From Antedon mediterranea (lineage: Eukaryota; Echinodermata; Crinoidea; Comatulida; Antedonidae): a stretch of 64,000 bases of DNA. Of this stretch, positions 34,429 to 45,915 are shown piece by piece. How positions within the stretch are numbered: the stretch's first letter is position 1; the number at the start of each line of letters is the position of its first letter. The stretch covers positions 18,626,001 through 18,690,000 of the forward strand of contig NC_092671.1 in assembly GCF_964355755.1 (NCBI RefSeq). Reading direction: 5' to 3'. Both the position numbers and the translations under genes were made by a program. A model generated the notes under the pieces. That model saw only the letters and a list, made by a program, of their open reading frames with translations. It did no database searches and had not been told where the DNA came from.

Positions 34429-35335
34429 AAGGCAGTAGTAGCTCTGAAGTTCTAGAAAAAGAAACAAAAGAAGAGGCAGTGGCAGAAGCTGAATAATCCC
34501 ATTCATAAACTGGATAGATACGACACAATCACAGAAGAAAAACACCTCAAAACATTAGTTATGGAATCATGTTTAAAATGCAGTCTACCTCATTATTGAT
34601 TTTTTAACGGATATTAATTTTCTGGATGCATTTTAACTTGGATATAATAAAACAAGCTTATATTTTTAATATCGATCAGTTTAATTTCATTGTTTGTTTT
34701 TATAGGTTATCTTAATTTAATATCTGAATAATAATAATGACAATAATACTATAAGATAAATGGCCAACTGAGTATAAAGCAAACATAGGAGGATGAAGGT
34801 ATGGGAAGTGGAGGTTACAGGAACGCATACTTAATTGTGTATTTTAATTTTAGATAACACATCAGTAATACAAAACCATTTCTTGCAAAATAAGTTTCTA
34901 AAATAGTATAATTGTCATTTCCGGAGTGATTGCACCACGCTAAGTCCTATGTACGTCCACAATTATGTTTAAGCCCACAAATGGCCTGATAAACGACTCA
35001 CACATAAGCTTAAAAAGTAAAAAGTAAAGCTCTGTCTGCACTATTAAACTTTATGTGATGTGCTCACAAATGGACATGATGATGTCATATCAGTACCGTA
35101 TTTGGGCATATCACATCACACTTTTTGAAACTAGTTTGATAGTGTAGACAGAGTATAAAAGAAGATGCTCATTCTATTTATCGGGTTACCTTTTCCATCT
35201 TAACATTCACCACTTCAAATTATGCGTTTGTATGGTGTTAGAGAAATAATTTTGATTCTAAAAATAATCGCATGAATTACTACCGAGGGCCAGACATATT
35301 GCCGTTGCTTTTGCTTTGCTTTCGATGACACCAGC
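34429..35335. other. 3' UTR and intergenic DNA after the modular gene
   Basis: No exon is recognised. It contains the poly(A) signal at 34646-34651 and the MITE at 35030-35153. Confidence 0.4.
35030..35153. mobile_element. Short MITE, CTCTGTCTACACTATCAAAC termini
   Basis: The left end CTCTGTCTGCACTATTAAAC and the inverted right end CTCTGTCTACACTATCAAAC enclose 124 bp with no open frame. A related copy is at 22993-23121. Confidence 0.65.
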
Positions 35336-35642
35336 TCAGATGTTGTCTTCAACTTCAAAGAAACTTATAATGTGAATGATTATACATTGTTTTGGAAACA
35401 CGAATATCGGTATCTTACCAGGGGTGACTGGTTGTTTCAATCTGCCAGCAAATACTATGTTTCCACTTAAGTTCATCTTACCGTTTAGCGATCTCAAACG
35501 TACAACTTTCTGATGCAGGATTATACGAGTGCCTGTTATGGTTATAATACTGTAGAAACAATGCATACTCTTTCCAGTAAAATCTGGTCACTACTAAACT
35601 AACACTCCTCCCAGCCACCATCTGCAATTTTTCCTCTGTGTT
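35336..35642 (+). pseudogene. Relic of an Ig V domain from the neighbouring receptor family
   Basis: Translation in broken frames gives DVVFNFKE, then TLFWKHEY, then NVQLSDAGLYEC, then CYGYN and QPPSA. This matches, in order, the V domain of the receptors at 36.5 and 39.5 kb (DVIFKC, LIW, NVQITDAGDYEC, YGY, QPPSA). At DNA level CCACCATCTGCAA and CCTC-GTGTTT are shared with 39947-39975. The first domain cysteine has become Phe, stops interrupt the frame, and it ends at a T-run. It is a truncated former gene directly upstream of receptor 2. Confidence 0.7.
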
Positions 35643-36497
35643 TTTTTTTTTTAAGCAATCGTAAGCGATTTTTAAAGCGGATTTAATCTAATCAGATCTA
35701 AGAATAATGTGGTGATTTAATTATTTATCATTACATAAAGTTGAACATCATCATCATCATTAACTACTTTTGCATCAAATTTTGTTTTATTTTATTACTA
35801 AAATATATTCATTTCATAATGGGTTTCATTATATTCATATCTCAACATATTCATTTCTCCACATATTCATTTCTTAACCCATTTATTCGCATATTAACTT
35901 CCAGGGAAATGTGAAACTAGAGAGTAATTTCATCGGCATATAAGTGGCAGGTGATACTGATCTTTTTGTCTTGTTTGGTGAGAAATAATGCTGTTTCACT
36001 ATTAATTTTTATGGAAATTAATTTATAAACAACCTTTTTAACTATTTTCCATAGACTATTAATGTTTAGGCCATATTCAATAAAAGAAAAGGTGTTCTTA
36101 TTTATTCCCATAAGGTACAGTGTATTGCTCTTTTACAATACATAGTAAATGTTCCAATTAAAACATTACCAATAGCATACTTTCGTTTCAGTTTTTCCAA
36201 TTGAAAGTAAATTTATCCTCATGTTGTAGGTAAAGAATTATTTAATTGTGCATGTAGGCGTGTGGCATAGAAACCTGTCTCCATCCTATTGGCGGAGATA
36301 GAAAAAATATTATGAGGAAATAATTGCCGGTAACCATTTGCAGGCGAGGTAAGATCCATACAGAAGTACATGACTGATGAACCCGGTAATGCGTGGTAAA
36401 AGATTAGCTATAAGATAGTTAGGTAACTAACAACAGGAAATAGTTTCACGGAGGCTTCACATAACACTCTCAGCCAAGCCTTTGGAGCACGGTAAAT

Positions 36498-38051
36498 ATG
36501 TTTGAATTATGGACTATGGAATTTATCAAGCTATTTAAATTAGCTGTATATTCTTATATAATAATAATAACGTTAAGATGTACTGTAAACAGTCAGACAC
36601 TCATTTCTGGCCCATCAGACGTTCGAGCCGCAGTTGGTACAGATGTAATCTTTAAGTGCTCCGCAGCTAATATCGAGTCACCGTCCGCTCTAATCTGGAG
36701 AGATTTAAATGACATTGGTTATATTATTAGCTTTGGTGAAAATACATTCAGTTCTCAAATTTACTCAATAGTTGTTTCTGATGGTGGTTTATCATATGAT
36801 TTGAAGATCACAGACGTACAGATCAATAATGCTGGAGAATATGAGTGCATATATGGGTATCGTAATGAAAACAATAGGTATTCAATCACACGTTGGACAA
36901 CACCTGCTACGGCTACATTAACAGTACTTCAACCACCATCTCCAACTTCTCCTCGGTGTTTGCTATCTCGCAATGAGGCCTTGATTTCAGCTGAGGCACC
37001 ATTATACGTAGGAGAATCCATCAGATTACAGTGTATTTCAGAGGGTCATGGAAGTACATATCCAGCACTCGACATCACGGTATCTAATATCAGTGTTGCT
37101 GCGAGTATTATACTTAACAAATATAACTACAGGGAAGCAGAATCTGAAGACATAATGGTCGAAAATTATGATACCGAATTGAAATGTTATCTTAGTAGCG
37201 AAGCTTTGGAAGAAACAAGAACCTGTACAATAACGCTTAATGTACTTCTTCCTGAAGTGGAAATATATCCAAGTATGCAATCTGTGCAAGAGTCAACTGA
37301 CGTATATTTCCAATGTTGTGCAAGTAACTTTAAGACAACTAATCTGCATTATGAATGGCAGATATCCCCATATGTTCCTGGAGACATCTTTAATTCTAAA
37401 GATTCAATTTTAAACATTACTGACATTTCTCTCAATAACACTTTACTCGAAAAACAAATCTTTAATATCACGTGTTTAGTAACAGAAGATGGTAGGATTT
37501 GGAATGCTGCTACCACTTTGTCCATAACGCGGATTGAGCTACCATCAACTAACCACAACAGTAATAACATTGATGGACATACTAAAACTAATACCACCAG
37601 CGAATCTGAAAATTCAATAGTTGGAGTACTTATAGGAACGGTCGTCGTTGCTATATTTGTCGTATTATTAATTGTTGTATTTGTTTTTAATCGCCAAAAA
37701 TTAAACAGCATAATATTCAGAAATAAAACTATAAACATATCAGTTGATAACACACAATTATATTCGGATGTCCAAAACATGAATACAATTACAACCAATG
37801 CAGATAAAGGGAGAGACTCGTGTGATAATACTGTTTACTATTCATCAGTGCCTAATGATGCCGACAATTACGATAATGTTTGCAACATTAATGAAAATGA
37901 TGAAGCTCTGTATGAGAACAGACCTTTCACACGAGACGTCACAGAACTTAACGTAGAGGGCCTCAACTATGCTGTGTTGGATCTTCAAGAATCGCCATGT
38001 GATATTATAAACACCAATCATACCACCACATATGCCACATTGGAAAATTAA
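36498..38051 (+). CDS. Intronless ITIM-bearing Ig receptor 2
   Basis: 517 aa in one exon. The true start may be the ATG at 36516 (residue 7), because MEFIKLFKLAVYSYIII aligns with the start of the paralogue at 39528. Order: leader (about 7-32), V domain (C54, W67, NAGEYEC to C117), four-cysteine domain (C154, C179, C230, C243), third Ig domain (C273, C326), membrane span (about 375-398), tail. Tail tyrosines: LYSDV (Y422), VYYSSV (Y448, ITIM), NYDNV (Y458), LYENR (Y472), LNYAVLDL (Y491, strong ITIM) and TTYATL (Y512) five residues from the end. No charged residue is seen in the membrane span, so it does not resemble adaptor-paired activating forms. A role as inhibitory receptor through SH2 phosphatases is inferred from motifs only. 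Confidence 0.9.
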   Translation: MFELWTMEFIKLFKLAVYSYIIIITLRCTVNSQTLISGPSDVRAAVGTDVIFKCSAANIESPSALIWRDLNDIGYIISFGENTFSSQIYSIVVSDGGLSYDLKITDVQINNAGEYECIYGYRNENNRYSITRWTTPATATLTVLQPPSPTSPRCLLSRNEALISAEAPLYVGESIRLQCISEGHGSTYPALDITVSNISVAASIILNKYNYREAESEDIMVENYDTELKCYLSSEALEETRTCTITLNVLLPEVEIYPSMQSVQESTDVYFQCCASNFKTTNLHYEWQISPYVPGDIFNSKDSILNITDISLNNTLLEKQIFNITCLVTEDGRIWNAATTLSITRIELPSTNHNSNNIDGHTKTNTTSESENSIVGVLIGTVVVAIFVVLLIVVFVFNRQKLNSIIFRNKTINISVDNTQLYSDVQNMNTITTNADKGRDSCDNTVYYSSVPNDADNYDNVCNINENDEALYENRPFTRDVTELNVEGLNYAVLDLQESPCDIINTNHTTTYATLEN

Positions 38052-39527
38052 CTAACACTAACAAAATAGTTGAGTTAATTATAATTCAAGTAATTGTAAA
38101 TAGTTAAACAAGGGACCTTATGCAGTTTATACTTCATGTAGTAATAATGGATATTGGCACGACGCGGTATTTTGAACGATACGTGCCATCAAGTCTAGTT
38201 TAGGCTCGAACGACAATTTAGATATTTGATAAAAAGATAGACATTTTGGCAAACATGGCGTGGCGTTGTAAACTTGAGTAGGCCTACTGTTAAGGAAAAA
38301 ATCACATTAGGACCCTTAATTGGGTATCCGCTGAATAGGGTTTGGATCTAGGCCTAGTTAACGTTTTAACTTCGTTCATCAATGGGAAATTGCCTCCTTG
38401 ATAGATGTGTCCCCAGAGGATGAACTCTACTGTACTATAACAACATAAAACACATTGGAGACTTTGGAGTAAGTGTATGAGTATGTTTCAGCATCGACAA
38501 CCATTAGACAGTGTATACCACGTTAAAACACCCCTATTCGGTGTAAATCGTTTAACCTAGATTCATTTTTATAAATAATTGTCTAGCGAAACTTAATTAA
38601 TTTTACATTAGGTGATTAAAATCAGTACCGGAAGTAAGTATGTACTAACTTTCTATAGAATTGAGTAAAGATTCTAGAAGTTACGCGCGAGTTACCATTT
38701 TTTGCCCTTAAAAAGATATCAGTTATACGTGTATTATACTTTCCATTCTCAGTTTTTGTTATTATTATACGAATAGTAGGCCTAGTCCTTCATAAGTGTT
38801 TTTTATTTCAATTGAATTAAATAGAATGAGATTGATTAAAATACATATTGTATTAACGTTAATTATTATAATTATTTCATTCACGCCCAATGAGTCTTGT
38901 AGTAACTTATTACATTATTGGCATGTGGAGTGTGTGCGCACATGCAGGTTGATATATTTTGGAAAATATATTTTCTATCTGAATATAGTTGAATGTAGGT
39001 TTAATTGTATATGCCTAGCATTGTATATAGCCGTTCATTCATTGCTTTATGTTAAGGGTTTTTCATAGAATAAAACATAGACGGGGAAATTTGAAATTCT
39101 TCTCCTTTTCATTTCTATGAGAATTGTATTCGGCATATATTATATTATAACCGTTCGATTCCGTTGCGAATAATGTTAATATTATGATCTTATAGATTTG
39201 GTACTTAATATGTGTAAATATATTATACTTCCGGAAACTTTCCCTTATTCTATAAATTGGCGGAGGCGTAATTTTGCAGGAAGTAATCTGGTTTTGAATT
39301 ACTTTCTCAACACTGTATATTCCTTGTCATGCTGTGTATAGACGTGACTGAAACCACGGTAACGGATTTTGTGGTGAAATACTATATTATCTACTTTAAA
39401 TAGTTGTAGATCTATTCTCAACCATCAGCAACTATGCAGGGCTCTGAATGAAGCTATAACGCGTAAATATAAATTTCACGACCAAGCCATTGAAACACGT
39501 CGGTGACTATACTTTCAATTTTTGATT
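38052..39527. other. Spacer between receptors 2 and 3
   Basis: No recognised exon. It contains a short cysteine-rich open frame (38826-39068), listed separately with low confidence, and the putative promoter of receptor 3. Confidence 0.4.
38826..39068 (+). CDS. Possible small secreted cysteine-rich peptide
   Basis: An 80-codon frame starts MRLIKIHIVLTLIIIIISF, which looks like a signal peptide, followed by about 60 residues with seven cysteines (SCSN, VECVRTC, VECRFNCIC). It lies between two immune-type receptors. The DNA is AT-rich and Ile codons are common by chance, and no family is recognised, so it may not be a gene. Confidence 0.2.
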   Translation: MRLIKIHIVLTLIIIIISFTPNESCSNLLHYWHVECVRTCRLIYFGKYIFYLNIVECRFNCICLALYIAVHSLLYVKGFS

Positions 39528-41036
39528 ATGGAGTTTGTCAGACTATTTAAAACAGTTGCATATGCTTATATAATAATCTCGTTAATTCCTATAACTGTAA
39601 GTAGTCAATTACTACTCTCTGGTCCTGAAGATGTTCGAGCTGTAGTTGGTACAGATGTAATCTTCAAGTGCTCGGCTTATAATATTGTGTCACCGAATAC
39701 TCTGATTTGGACTGATTTAAAATATGATAACTATATTATAAGCTTTGGTGAAAGTACATTCGGTTCTAAAGTTTACTCAATAATTGTTTCTGGTGGTGGT
39801 TCATACGATTTAAAGATCACTAACGTACAGATCACTGATGCTGGAGACTATGAGTGCACATACGGTTATTACGATTATGAACGTTTATTTTACATCTATT
39901 CATCTTTTTCAACACCTGCTACAGCTACGTTAACAGTACTTCAACCACCATCTGCAACTTCACCTCGGTGTTTGCTATCTCACAATGAGACCGTAATTCC
40001 AGCTGAGACACCATTATACGTTGGAGAATCCATCAGATTACAGTGTATTTCGGAAGGCCATGGAAGTACATATCCAATACTTGGCGTCACGGTATCTGAT
40101 ATTAATGTTGCTGCGAGTACTATACTTCGTGGTTATAACTACACAGCAGTGGAATCCGTAGCCATAACAGTCGGAAATTATGATACCGAATTGAAATGCC
40201 ATCTTAGCAGCGAAGCTTTGGAAGAAACAAGAACCTGTACAATAACGCTTAATGTACTTCATCCTGAAGTGGAAATATATCCAAGTATGCCATCTGTACA
40301 AGAGTTGACTGACGTAAAATTTCAATGTTCTATAAGTAACTTCAAGACAACTAATCTACAGTATGAATGGCAGATCTCGCCATATGTTCCTGGGGACATT
40401 TTTTCTCAAACAGATTCAATTTTTAAAATTACTGACATTTCTCTCAATAACAATTTACTCGAAAAACAAATATTTCACATTGTGTGCTTCGTAAGAGAGA
40501 ATGGAAAGATGTGGAATGCATCTACCAATTTGTCAGTAACGCAGGTAAATACACCTATCACTAATTTTAACAATGATACCAGCAGCGAATCTGAAAAGTC
40601 AGTAGTTGGAATAATTCTAGGAACGGTCGTCGTTGCTATAGTTGTCATACTAATAATAATTGTCTCTGTTCTTAATCGGCAAAAATTAAACAGCATTATA
40701 TCCAGGAATAAAACTATAAACGCATCAGTCAATGACACGCCCTTATATTCTGATGTTCAAAACATGAATACAATTACACCCAATGCAGAGGAAGGGGGAG
40801 ACTCGTGTGATAATTCTGTTTGTTATTCATCAGTGCCTAATGATGCCAACAATTACGATAATGTTTGCAACATAAATGAAAATGATGAAGCTCTATATGA
40901 GAACAGACCTTTCACACAATACGTCACAGAACTTAACGTAGAGGGCCTTAACTATGCTGTGTTGGATCTTCAGGAAACATCACGTGATATAATAAGCACC
41001 AATCATACCACTACATATGCTACACTAGAACATTGA
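39528..41036 (+). CDS. Intronless ITIM-bearing Ig receptor 3 (paralogue of receptor 2)
   Basis: 502 aa from the ATG at 39528 (the frame extends six bases upstream without an ATG). Same plan as receptor 2: leader (1-26), V domain (C48, W61, DAGDYEC to C110), four-cysteine domain (C148, C173, C224, C237), third Ig domain (C267, C320), membrane span (about 358-381) and tail. Tail tyrosines: LYSDV (Y407), VCYSSV (Y433), NYDNV (Y443), LYENR (Y457), LNYAVLDL (Y476, ITIM) and TTYATL (Y497). Long stretches, including LEETRTCTITLNVL and GTVVVAI, are the same in both proteins. The V domain differs most, mainly in the loops. AATAAA at 41077-41082 is 41 bp after the stop. A recent tandem duplicate. Confidence 0.9.
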   Translation: MEFVRLFKTVAYAYIIISLIPITVSSQLLLSGPEDVRAVVGTDVIFKCSAYNIVSPNTLIWTDLKYDNYIISFGESTFGSKVYSIIVSGGGSYDLKITNVQITDAGDYECTYGYYDYERLFYIYSSFSTPATATLTVLQPPSATSPRCLLSHNETVIPAETPLYVGESIRLQCISEGHGSTYPILGVTVSDINVAASTILRGYNYTAVESVAITVGNYDTELKCHLSSEALEETRTCTITLNVLHPEVEIYPSMPSVQELTDVKFQCSISNFKTTNLQYEWQISPYVPGDIFSQTDSIFKITDISLNNNLLEKQIFHIVCFVRENGKMWNASTNLSVTQVNTPITNFNNDTSSESEKSVVGIILGTVVVAIVVILIIIVSVLNRQKLNSIISRNKTINASVNDTPLYSDVQNMNTITPNAEEGGDSCDNSVCYSSVPNDANNYDNVCNINENDEALYENRPFTQYVTELNVEGLNYAVLDLQETSRDIISTNHTTTYATLEH

Positions 41037-42898
41037 CAAACAGAACAGTTTAATTAGCAATAATTCAAGTAATATTAATAAATGTTTAGATCGCCTTGTA
41101 GTAAAAAGTATAGTGGCAAGATTTAAACCCGAGTTTTTTTTAAAGAGATAAAATTGAACAATACAATTTCCATTTATATCATATTGTTTTGCTTTGCTTA
41201 TGACAGTGTTAAGAATTACAGTACTTTATATTGTATTTTGTAGTTTGTTGTTTCCATTTTGTTTCATATTTATTGTAGGGGCCCTCATGAAACAAGCTTT
41301 TCTAATAAAGGTCCCAGTTATTCCTAACTGAATAAATGTGGAATGAATTGAATTGAAAAAATATATTATGTGTTTTTTGTTGTATTACTCATATGAGCGA
41401 CCTTGTTTCGATGATGTCGAAATAATTGAAATAGCCAATTATCTGCATCAACATCAATAAACTTTTCCCAACTCAGTAGTTATTGTCTTGTTTATGTTAG
41501 ACCACCAGTCGGCTTTCCGTTTTTTGTCTGAAAATAGTTTACGAGCGCAAATAGTATACGTATGAAACGCCATATGTGCCAAAAAAATTGTATTAATATT
41601 AAGTCAAAACTCTGTCTAGAACCTAGGCTACATCATAAAAAACAAAACTTGACGCCTCCTGTTGCACCTCGTCCACTTCATGAGCTCCTTTCTGAAGCAA
41701 GAGAAATCAAATACTTTACGCTGTCCGTTTAGGCCTACTTACTGTTAAAAACAATTTAATGATCGTGCATTTGTATTTATCATCTTTATTATATCTTGCT
41801 GCACAGTCTTATACCCATTGGATGTTAGTGACATTATTTTTTTAATTGTTACATGAAAAAGCAAGGTAAATTTTCGAAACACTGTTTATATGTTTTACCA
41901 AATAAGATGAATTGCATAATGCAGTTTGGATTCTGACAACATTAACGCTTACTCTAACGCTAAGCCGACTTGGTTATCCAAACAAAGGCAAGTACAGAAC
42001 GAAGATATATCGGAAGTGCTTACTTTATAGGTTGACAGTAATTTTCCGGTATCGATCTGGTGGGTCATGGTTATACGTTAACAATCTATAATTATTTAAA
42101 ATGTTAATACAATAAACATTTTTAAATGTTAAAACATTGTTTTGTAATCACATAATACTGTAAACAAAATGAAGTTAATGATAATTGTTATGTATCAATG
42201 TTACGTTACAGTTTGTCCTTTTATTTATCGAGGCTCAGGGTAATGAACCGCAGTTCACTGATTCGAACCCGGGTTAACGACCAAGGCGTAACCTTGTACG
42301 TCAGTTTAAAAGTGCTGACATAAACTTTCACTTTCTCTATTTTTCATATGATCTTGATTCACAGAATTTGAGAATTTGTTGAGCTTTGCAAACTTCATTA
42401 CCATTAACCATTATAAAACCAATACTTTTATTACAAACAACACCTATGATCAAGTATCACAAACCTCATAATGTAAAAATATGGCTATTTTTAGGGCAGT
42501 TTGGGGTATTTTAAATCGGTGAATAATCATCAATATGTTAATCAATATTTTGGGTTTGACTGATTTCTTTCCACTTACAAAATCATAACCAAATATACTT
42601 TTTTTTAAAGGTGTGGCTGGTGAGCAAATACGTTCAAAGAAGGGACTACCCACCGGAAAAAAATTGAATTGAAAAATAAGATATCAAAATAAATATAGTT
42701 GTATACATAGTACATACAAATACTGAAACTAATTATATATACAGAGACATGCTTTATATTTGAAACTAGAGGCTGTACGTTTACGTTTCAATACGTGTAA
42801 ACAAAATGAAAAACGTTACATATTCGAAACAGTTATAGACACTAACCAATTGATTGATGTTTATTATTTTTTTAGTATGTCAGAAGACATAGAGAATG
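41037..42898. other. Spacer between the convergent receptors 3 and 4
   Basis: No exon is recognised. About 41271-41360 ends in GAATTGAATTG repeats after CTGAATAAATGTGG and may be a retroelement 3' tail. A lone B-box-like GGTTCGAATC on the minus strand near 42270 has no matching A box. Confidence 0.4.
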
Positions 42899-44518
42899 TC
42901 AGAGACTTACTTCAGAGTAAGTTACTTTGCAACAAGTATCATGGATTAATGTTCCAGTGTATGGTAGATCCAGTTCGGCATATTTAATTCTCTCTGCTGT
43001 ACGCGAGGATCTACATTTCATCTCAACTGCAAATTCAGGTGCGTTGCATGTTAACGAAAAGTCTTCGATTGTTTCAGATGGATCTACATTTTCGTAAACA
43101 GTATCTCTTTCTTCACTCACTTCTACCTTAAGATTCGTATACGTTGGCAGGCTTAACTTCGGTTCGCTTGGTGGACTTTCAGCGTACATTTTGCGACGTA
43201 TTTTAACTGACGACGACAAGGTAGATCTATTTGGTGCTGTATATTCTTCTATTGTGTTTTCTTTACCTGATTGATAATCGTGTGGTAAATTAAGTTTGTC
43301 TATTGTGTTTGCTCGTCTTGCTTTGGAATAATTTCGAGGGTTACGATTTACTGTATTACCATGAATTGCTATCGGGTACTCCCTCGCTGTTAGTACTCTC
43401 CTGGATGACGATCTTTTATTAAAAACTCTGCCTTGTTTAGAATTTCTTTTATGAATAAAACATATCGTACATACAATAAAAATTAGAAGAAGCCCTAATG
43501 TACAGCTTATAATTATTGGTAGAACCACTACACCAGATTTTTTATTGACGTATAGAATAGTTGTTGCATTTTGAATTGTTCCACCTCCTGTGACGGTACA
43601 CGTCACTTTAGTGCCATTATACTCAGCGTGAACGTCAGGAATTCTTAATGTTGATGATGTCAATGTAAGTTCTAACAAAGATGAATATTCTGGATAGAAA
43701 TGCCATCTATATTTGAGTTGATTATTCCTAAAGTCGGTTGCGCTACATTTGAGTACCGCAGTCTTTCCCGTTTGTATCATAGGATACTGTGGTGTAAGGG
43801 TAACCTTACCGGGAGGAAGCAAATCTAATTGACACGTTTCAAGCATTCCATCGTCAATACGAAAGCGACATTGAAATGTTGTTTCATTTTCAATGACGTA
43901 GTGACCAGTTGTTTGTACTAACCTTCCTTCTACATAGTTGGGACTAGTCTTAACTTTTTTTCCATTGCGAAGAAGCTTTAACTTTGTATGTGTATTTACA
44001 TGAGAAGTTGTTGTACATGTAAACCTGACTGAGTTCCCGACAAAGAATGTAAGCCCTTCGTCAACTTCAATATTACACTGAACACCTTTCTCTGTTGGTG
44101 AAAGAACTTTCAAGAAAGCTGCAGTATTAGACGCTAACTGAACTGTATTCCCCTTTTCTGTAAAATAGACACATTCATATTTTCCACTATCACTTGCCTG
44201 AGCGTTTACAATCCTTAGATCATAACTTCGATCTCCCGAAACACCGGGTAGGATGGAGAAACGATTACTCTGATCGGAGTTTATCGTATCCAGAATTTCC
44301 CAGTTACTACTGAGATAGTCATTTATCGTAAAACTGTACCATTGGATAAAGTCGCTGTCTTTCCGGCCGTCAACATTACATGAGAGTGTGGTATCAGATC
44401 CTACCCGGATTGTTTGATTGTCTGGCCCTTTTTTCAGGTACAATCCATTGATATTTAAATATAGTGAAAATAAAATCATTAAAAACATACTGAAGTTATA
44501 ACATACATACAGCACCAT
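42899..44518 (-). CDS. Intronless ITIM/ITSM-bearing Ig receptor 4
   Basis: 539 aa in one exon, opposite in orientation to receptors 1-3. Leader (about 1-25), V domain (C47, W60, DSGKYEC to C116), four-cysteine domain (C148, C168, C217, C229), third Ig domain (C258, W272, C307), membrane span (about 329-355) and a basic then tyrosine-rich tail. Motifs: TVYENV (Y475, fits ITSM TxYxxV), IKYAELDL (Y513, ITIM) and VTYSEV (Y534, ITIM) four residues from the end. Further tyrosines are EYPIAI (Y381), YAES (Y445) and TYTNL (Y460). The last two motifs are 21 residues apart, as in receptors 2 and 3, although the ectodomain is far diverged. TTTATT at 42860-42865 (AATAAA on the coding strand) may be the poly(A) signal. 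Confidence 0.9.
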   Translation of the reverse strand: MVLYVCYNFSMFLMILFSLYLNINGLYLKKGPDNQTIRVGSDTTLSCNVDGRKDSDFIQWYSFTINDYLSSNWEILDTINSDQSNRFSILPGVSGDRSYDLRIVNAQASDSGKYECVYFTEKGNTVQLASNTAAFLKVLSPTEKGVQCNIEVDEGLTFFVGNSVRFTCTTTSHVNTHTKLKLLRNGKKVKTSPNYVEGRLVQTTGHYVIENETTFQCRFRIDDGMLETCQLDLLPPGKVTLTPQYPMIQTGKTAVLKCSATDFRNNQLKYRWHFYPEYSSLLELTLTSSTLRIPDVHAEYNGTKVTCTVTGGGTIQNATTILYVNKKSGVVVLPIIISCTLGLLLIFIVCTICFIHKRNSKQGRVFNKRSSSRRVLTAREYPIAIHGNTVNRNPRNYSKARRANTIDKLNLPHDYQSGKENTIEEYTAPNRSTLSSSVKIRRKMYAESPPSEPKLSLPTYTNLKVEVSEERDTVYENVDPSETIEDFSLTCNAPEFAVEMKCRSSRTAERIKYAELDLPYTGTLIHDTCCKVTYSEVSL

Positions 44519-44924
44519 CGTGAATCCTTGCTAGAAATGTTCGTTTTTAGAGTGACACGGACAGTGACTAATATGCTAGGGTTTGATTATTTCCGTTTTG
44601 TGGATGTATTATGATTGTCGTAATCTTTAAAAATATACCAAACCCAACAACATCACCTTAATTTAAATTGGACCTAACTCAACTTTAGTAAATTAGTCAC
44701 TACCCGTTGAAGGCCTACTCAAACCCATTTTCTCATAGCGTAGAGAGCGTAGTTGAACCGCCTGGATGTGTGATATTATGATTTGCATTCAATTCATAAG
44801 TCCTAAAACGATACGGTACTGTTTGTAATTCATCATTGTAATTGGATTGAACTAAACAAAAACAAACTATATTTAGGTTCTACAGAACAAAAAGTGGTAC
44901 TGGTTTTACGTGTTTATTTTAAAG

Positions 44925-45670
44925 GCCATGTGCGGGCAAAACATTTCTATTGATTAGAACATTCCAATAATTATCAATCTATAGTTTCCCCCATGTTCCA
45001 TAATTTTTTGGATTTTATTTGTCTTACATGAGTTTGTTGAAAATAAGGAATTTATTATCAGTGGGTGTAGTTCAAATTACACATTAAAATCGCTATTCTT
45101 TTGTACAAAATTTTGTAAATAGAGAGGCATTTTTAAAGCAAGGCCAACAGCCATAAGTCGCGTGCTCTCAGAAAAAAATGAACTTTCAACAAGTAATGTA
45201 CTTTAAAACTTTTCTGTACATCAAAACAGTTCATAAAGTACAGAAAAGCGATAAAACGCATAGTGATAGCGGACCGACAGACAGACCGACAGACCGAAAG
45301 ACCGACCGACCGACATAGTGAACTATAGAGTCTATAGAGAATATGAAAAATAAACTTGAATTTTACGTTTCTGGTAATTTTATTCAACTTCAGAGTTTTA
45401 TTTTTATGCTATAGCAAAAGTTATCCACCGTATATATACCATCTTTTTTCACCTTCTAAGGAGTCACCAGACATGTTATCGCATTAGGTTAAACTACCTA
45501 ACTACTGAAAAAAGGTCTTCCTGGTTTTTATAGCAGAATTTTGCCAAATTTTGTATTTGACCATTTTAAGGGAAATTCATGTTTTTCGTCTTGATTTCTG
45601 TTATAAATATTTGATTTATGTACAATTAACCCGATATTATTTAAAAAATTCATGCTTGTACCTGAGCTTT
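44925..45670 (+). repeat. Dispersed repeat, copy A (with nested insertion)
   Basis: Matches 54619-55190 in reverse orientation. Shared blocks include GCGGGCAAAACATTTCTATT, CACCTTCTA, GGAGTCACCAGACATGTTAT, TTAGGTTAAACTACCTAACT and AAAATTTTGTATTTG-like segments. About 45137-45320 is absent from copy B and holds a (GACC/GACA)n tail, so another element has inserted here. Confidence 0.75.
45260..45325 (+). repeat. GACC/GACA microsatellite tail
   Basis: A run of GACC and GACA tetranucleotides between ACGCATAGTGATAGCG and CATAGTGAACTATAGAGTC. The same arrangement, inverted, lies at 57165-57235, so this is the end of a transposable element family. Confidence 0.7.
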
Positions 45671-45915
45671 AATGATTAGATTGGGTCATTTTACCCACAT
45701 CATTATTTTCTTTTCATTCTAGAAAGACTAATGGATGTTTATAGTTGTGAAAAAAAAATACATTACAAATACAGATTCATAAAATTGGCTATAGTAGTAA
45801 CTGATTTGCGGAAAAACATTTTTAGATTACAAATACAAATAGGCCTATACATTTTAGAATTCAAAATGTTAATATTATAAAAAAATACAATTTAAAATAT
45901 AAGCAATAATTAATT

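Larger units (their letters stand above)
44519..45915. other. Spacer between receptor 4 and the TLR gene
   Basis: No exon is recognised. Most of it is the dispersed repeat at 44925-45670 with a nested insertion. Confidence 0.45.

Noticed and set aside
34217-34545. Leucine- and phenylalanine-rich minus-strand frames
   Set aside because: They are antisense to the acidic last exon of the modular gene (34286-34428); GAA/GTA repeats read backwards give Leu/Phe/Tyr.
42255-42290. B-box-like GGTTCGAATC on the minus strand suggesting a tRNA
   Set aside because: No A box at the right distance and no cloverleaf; at most a SINE fragment.
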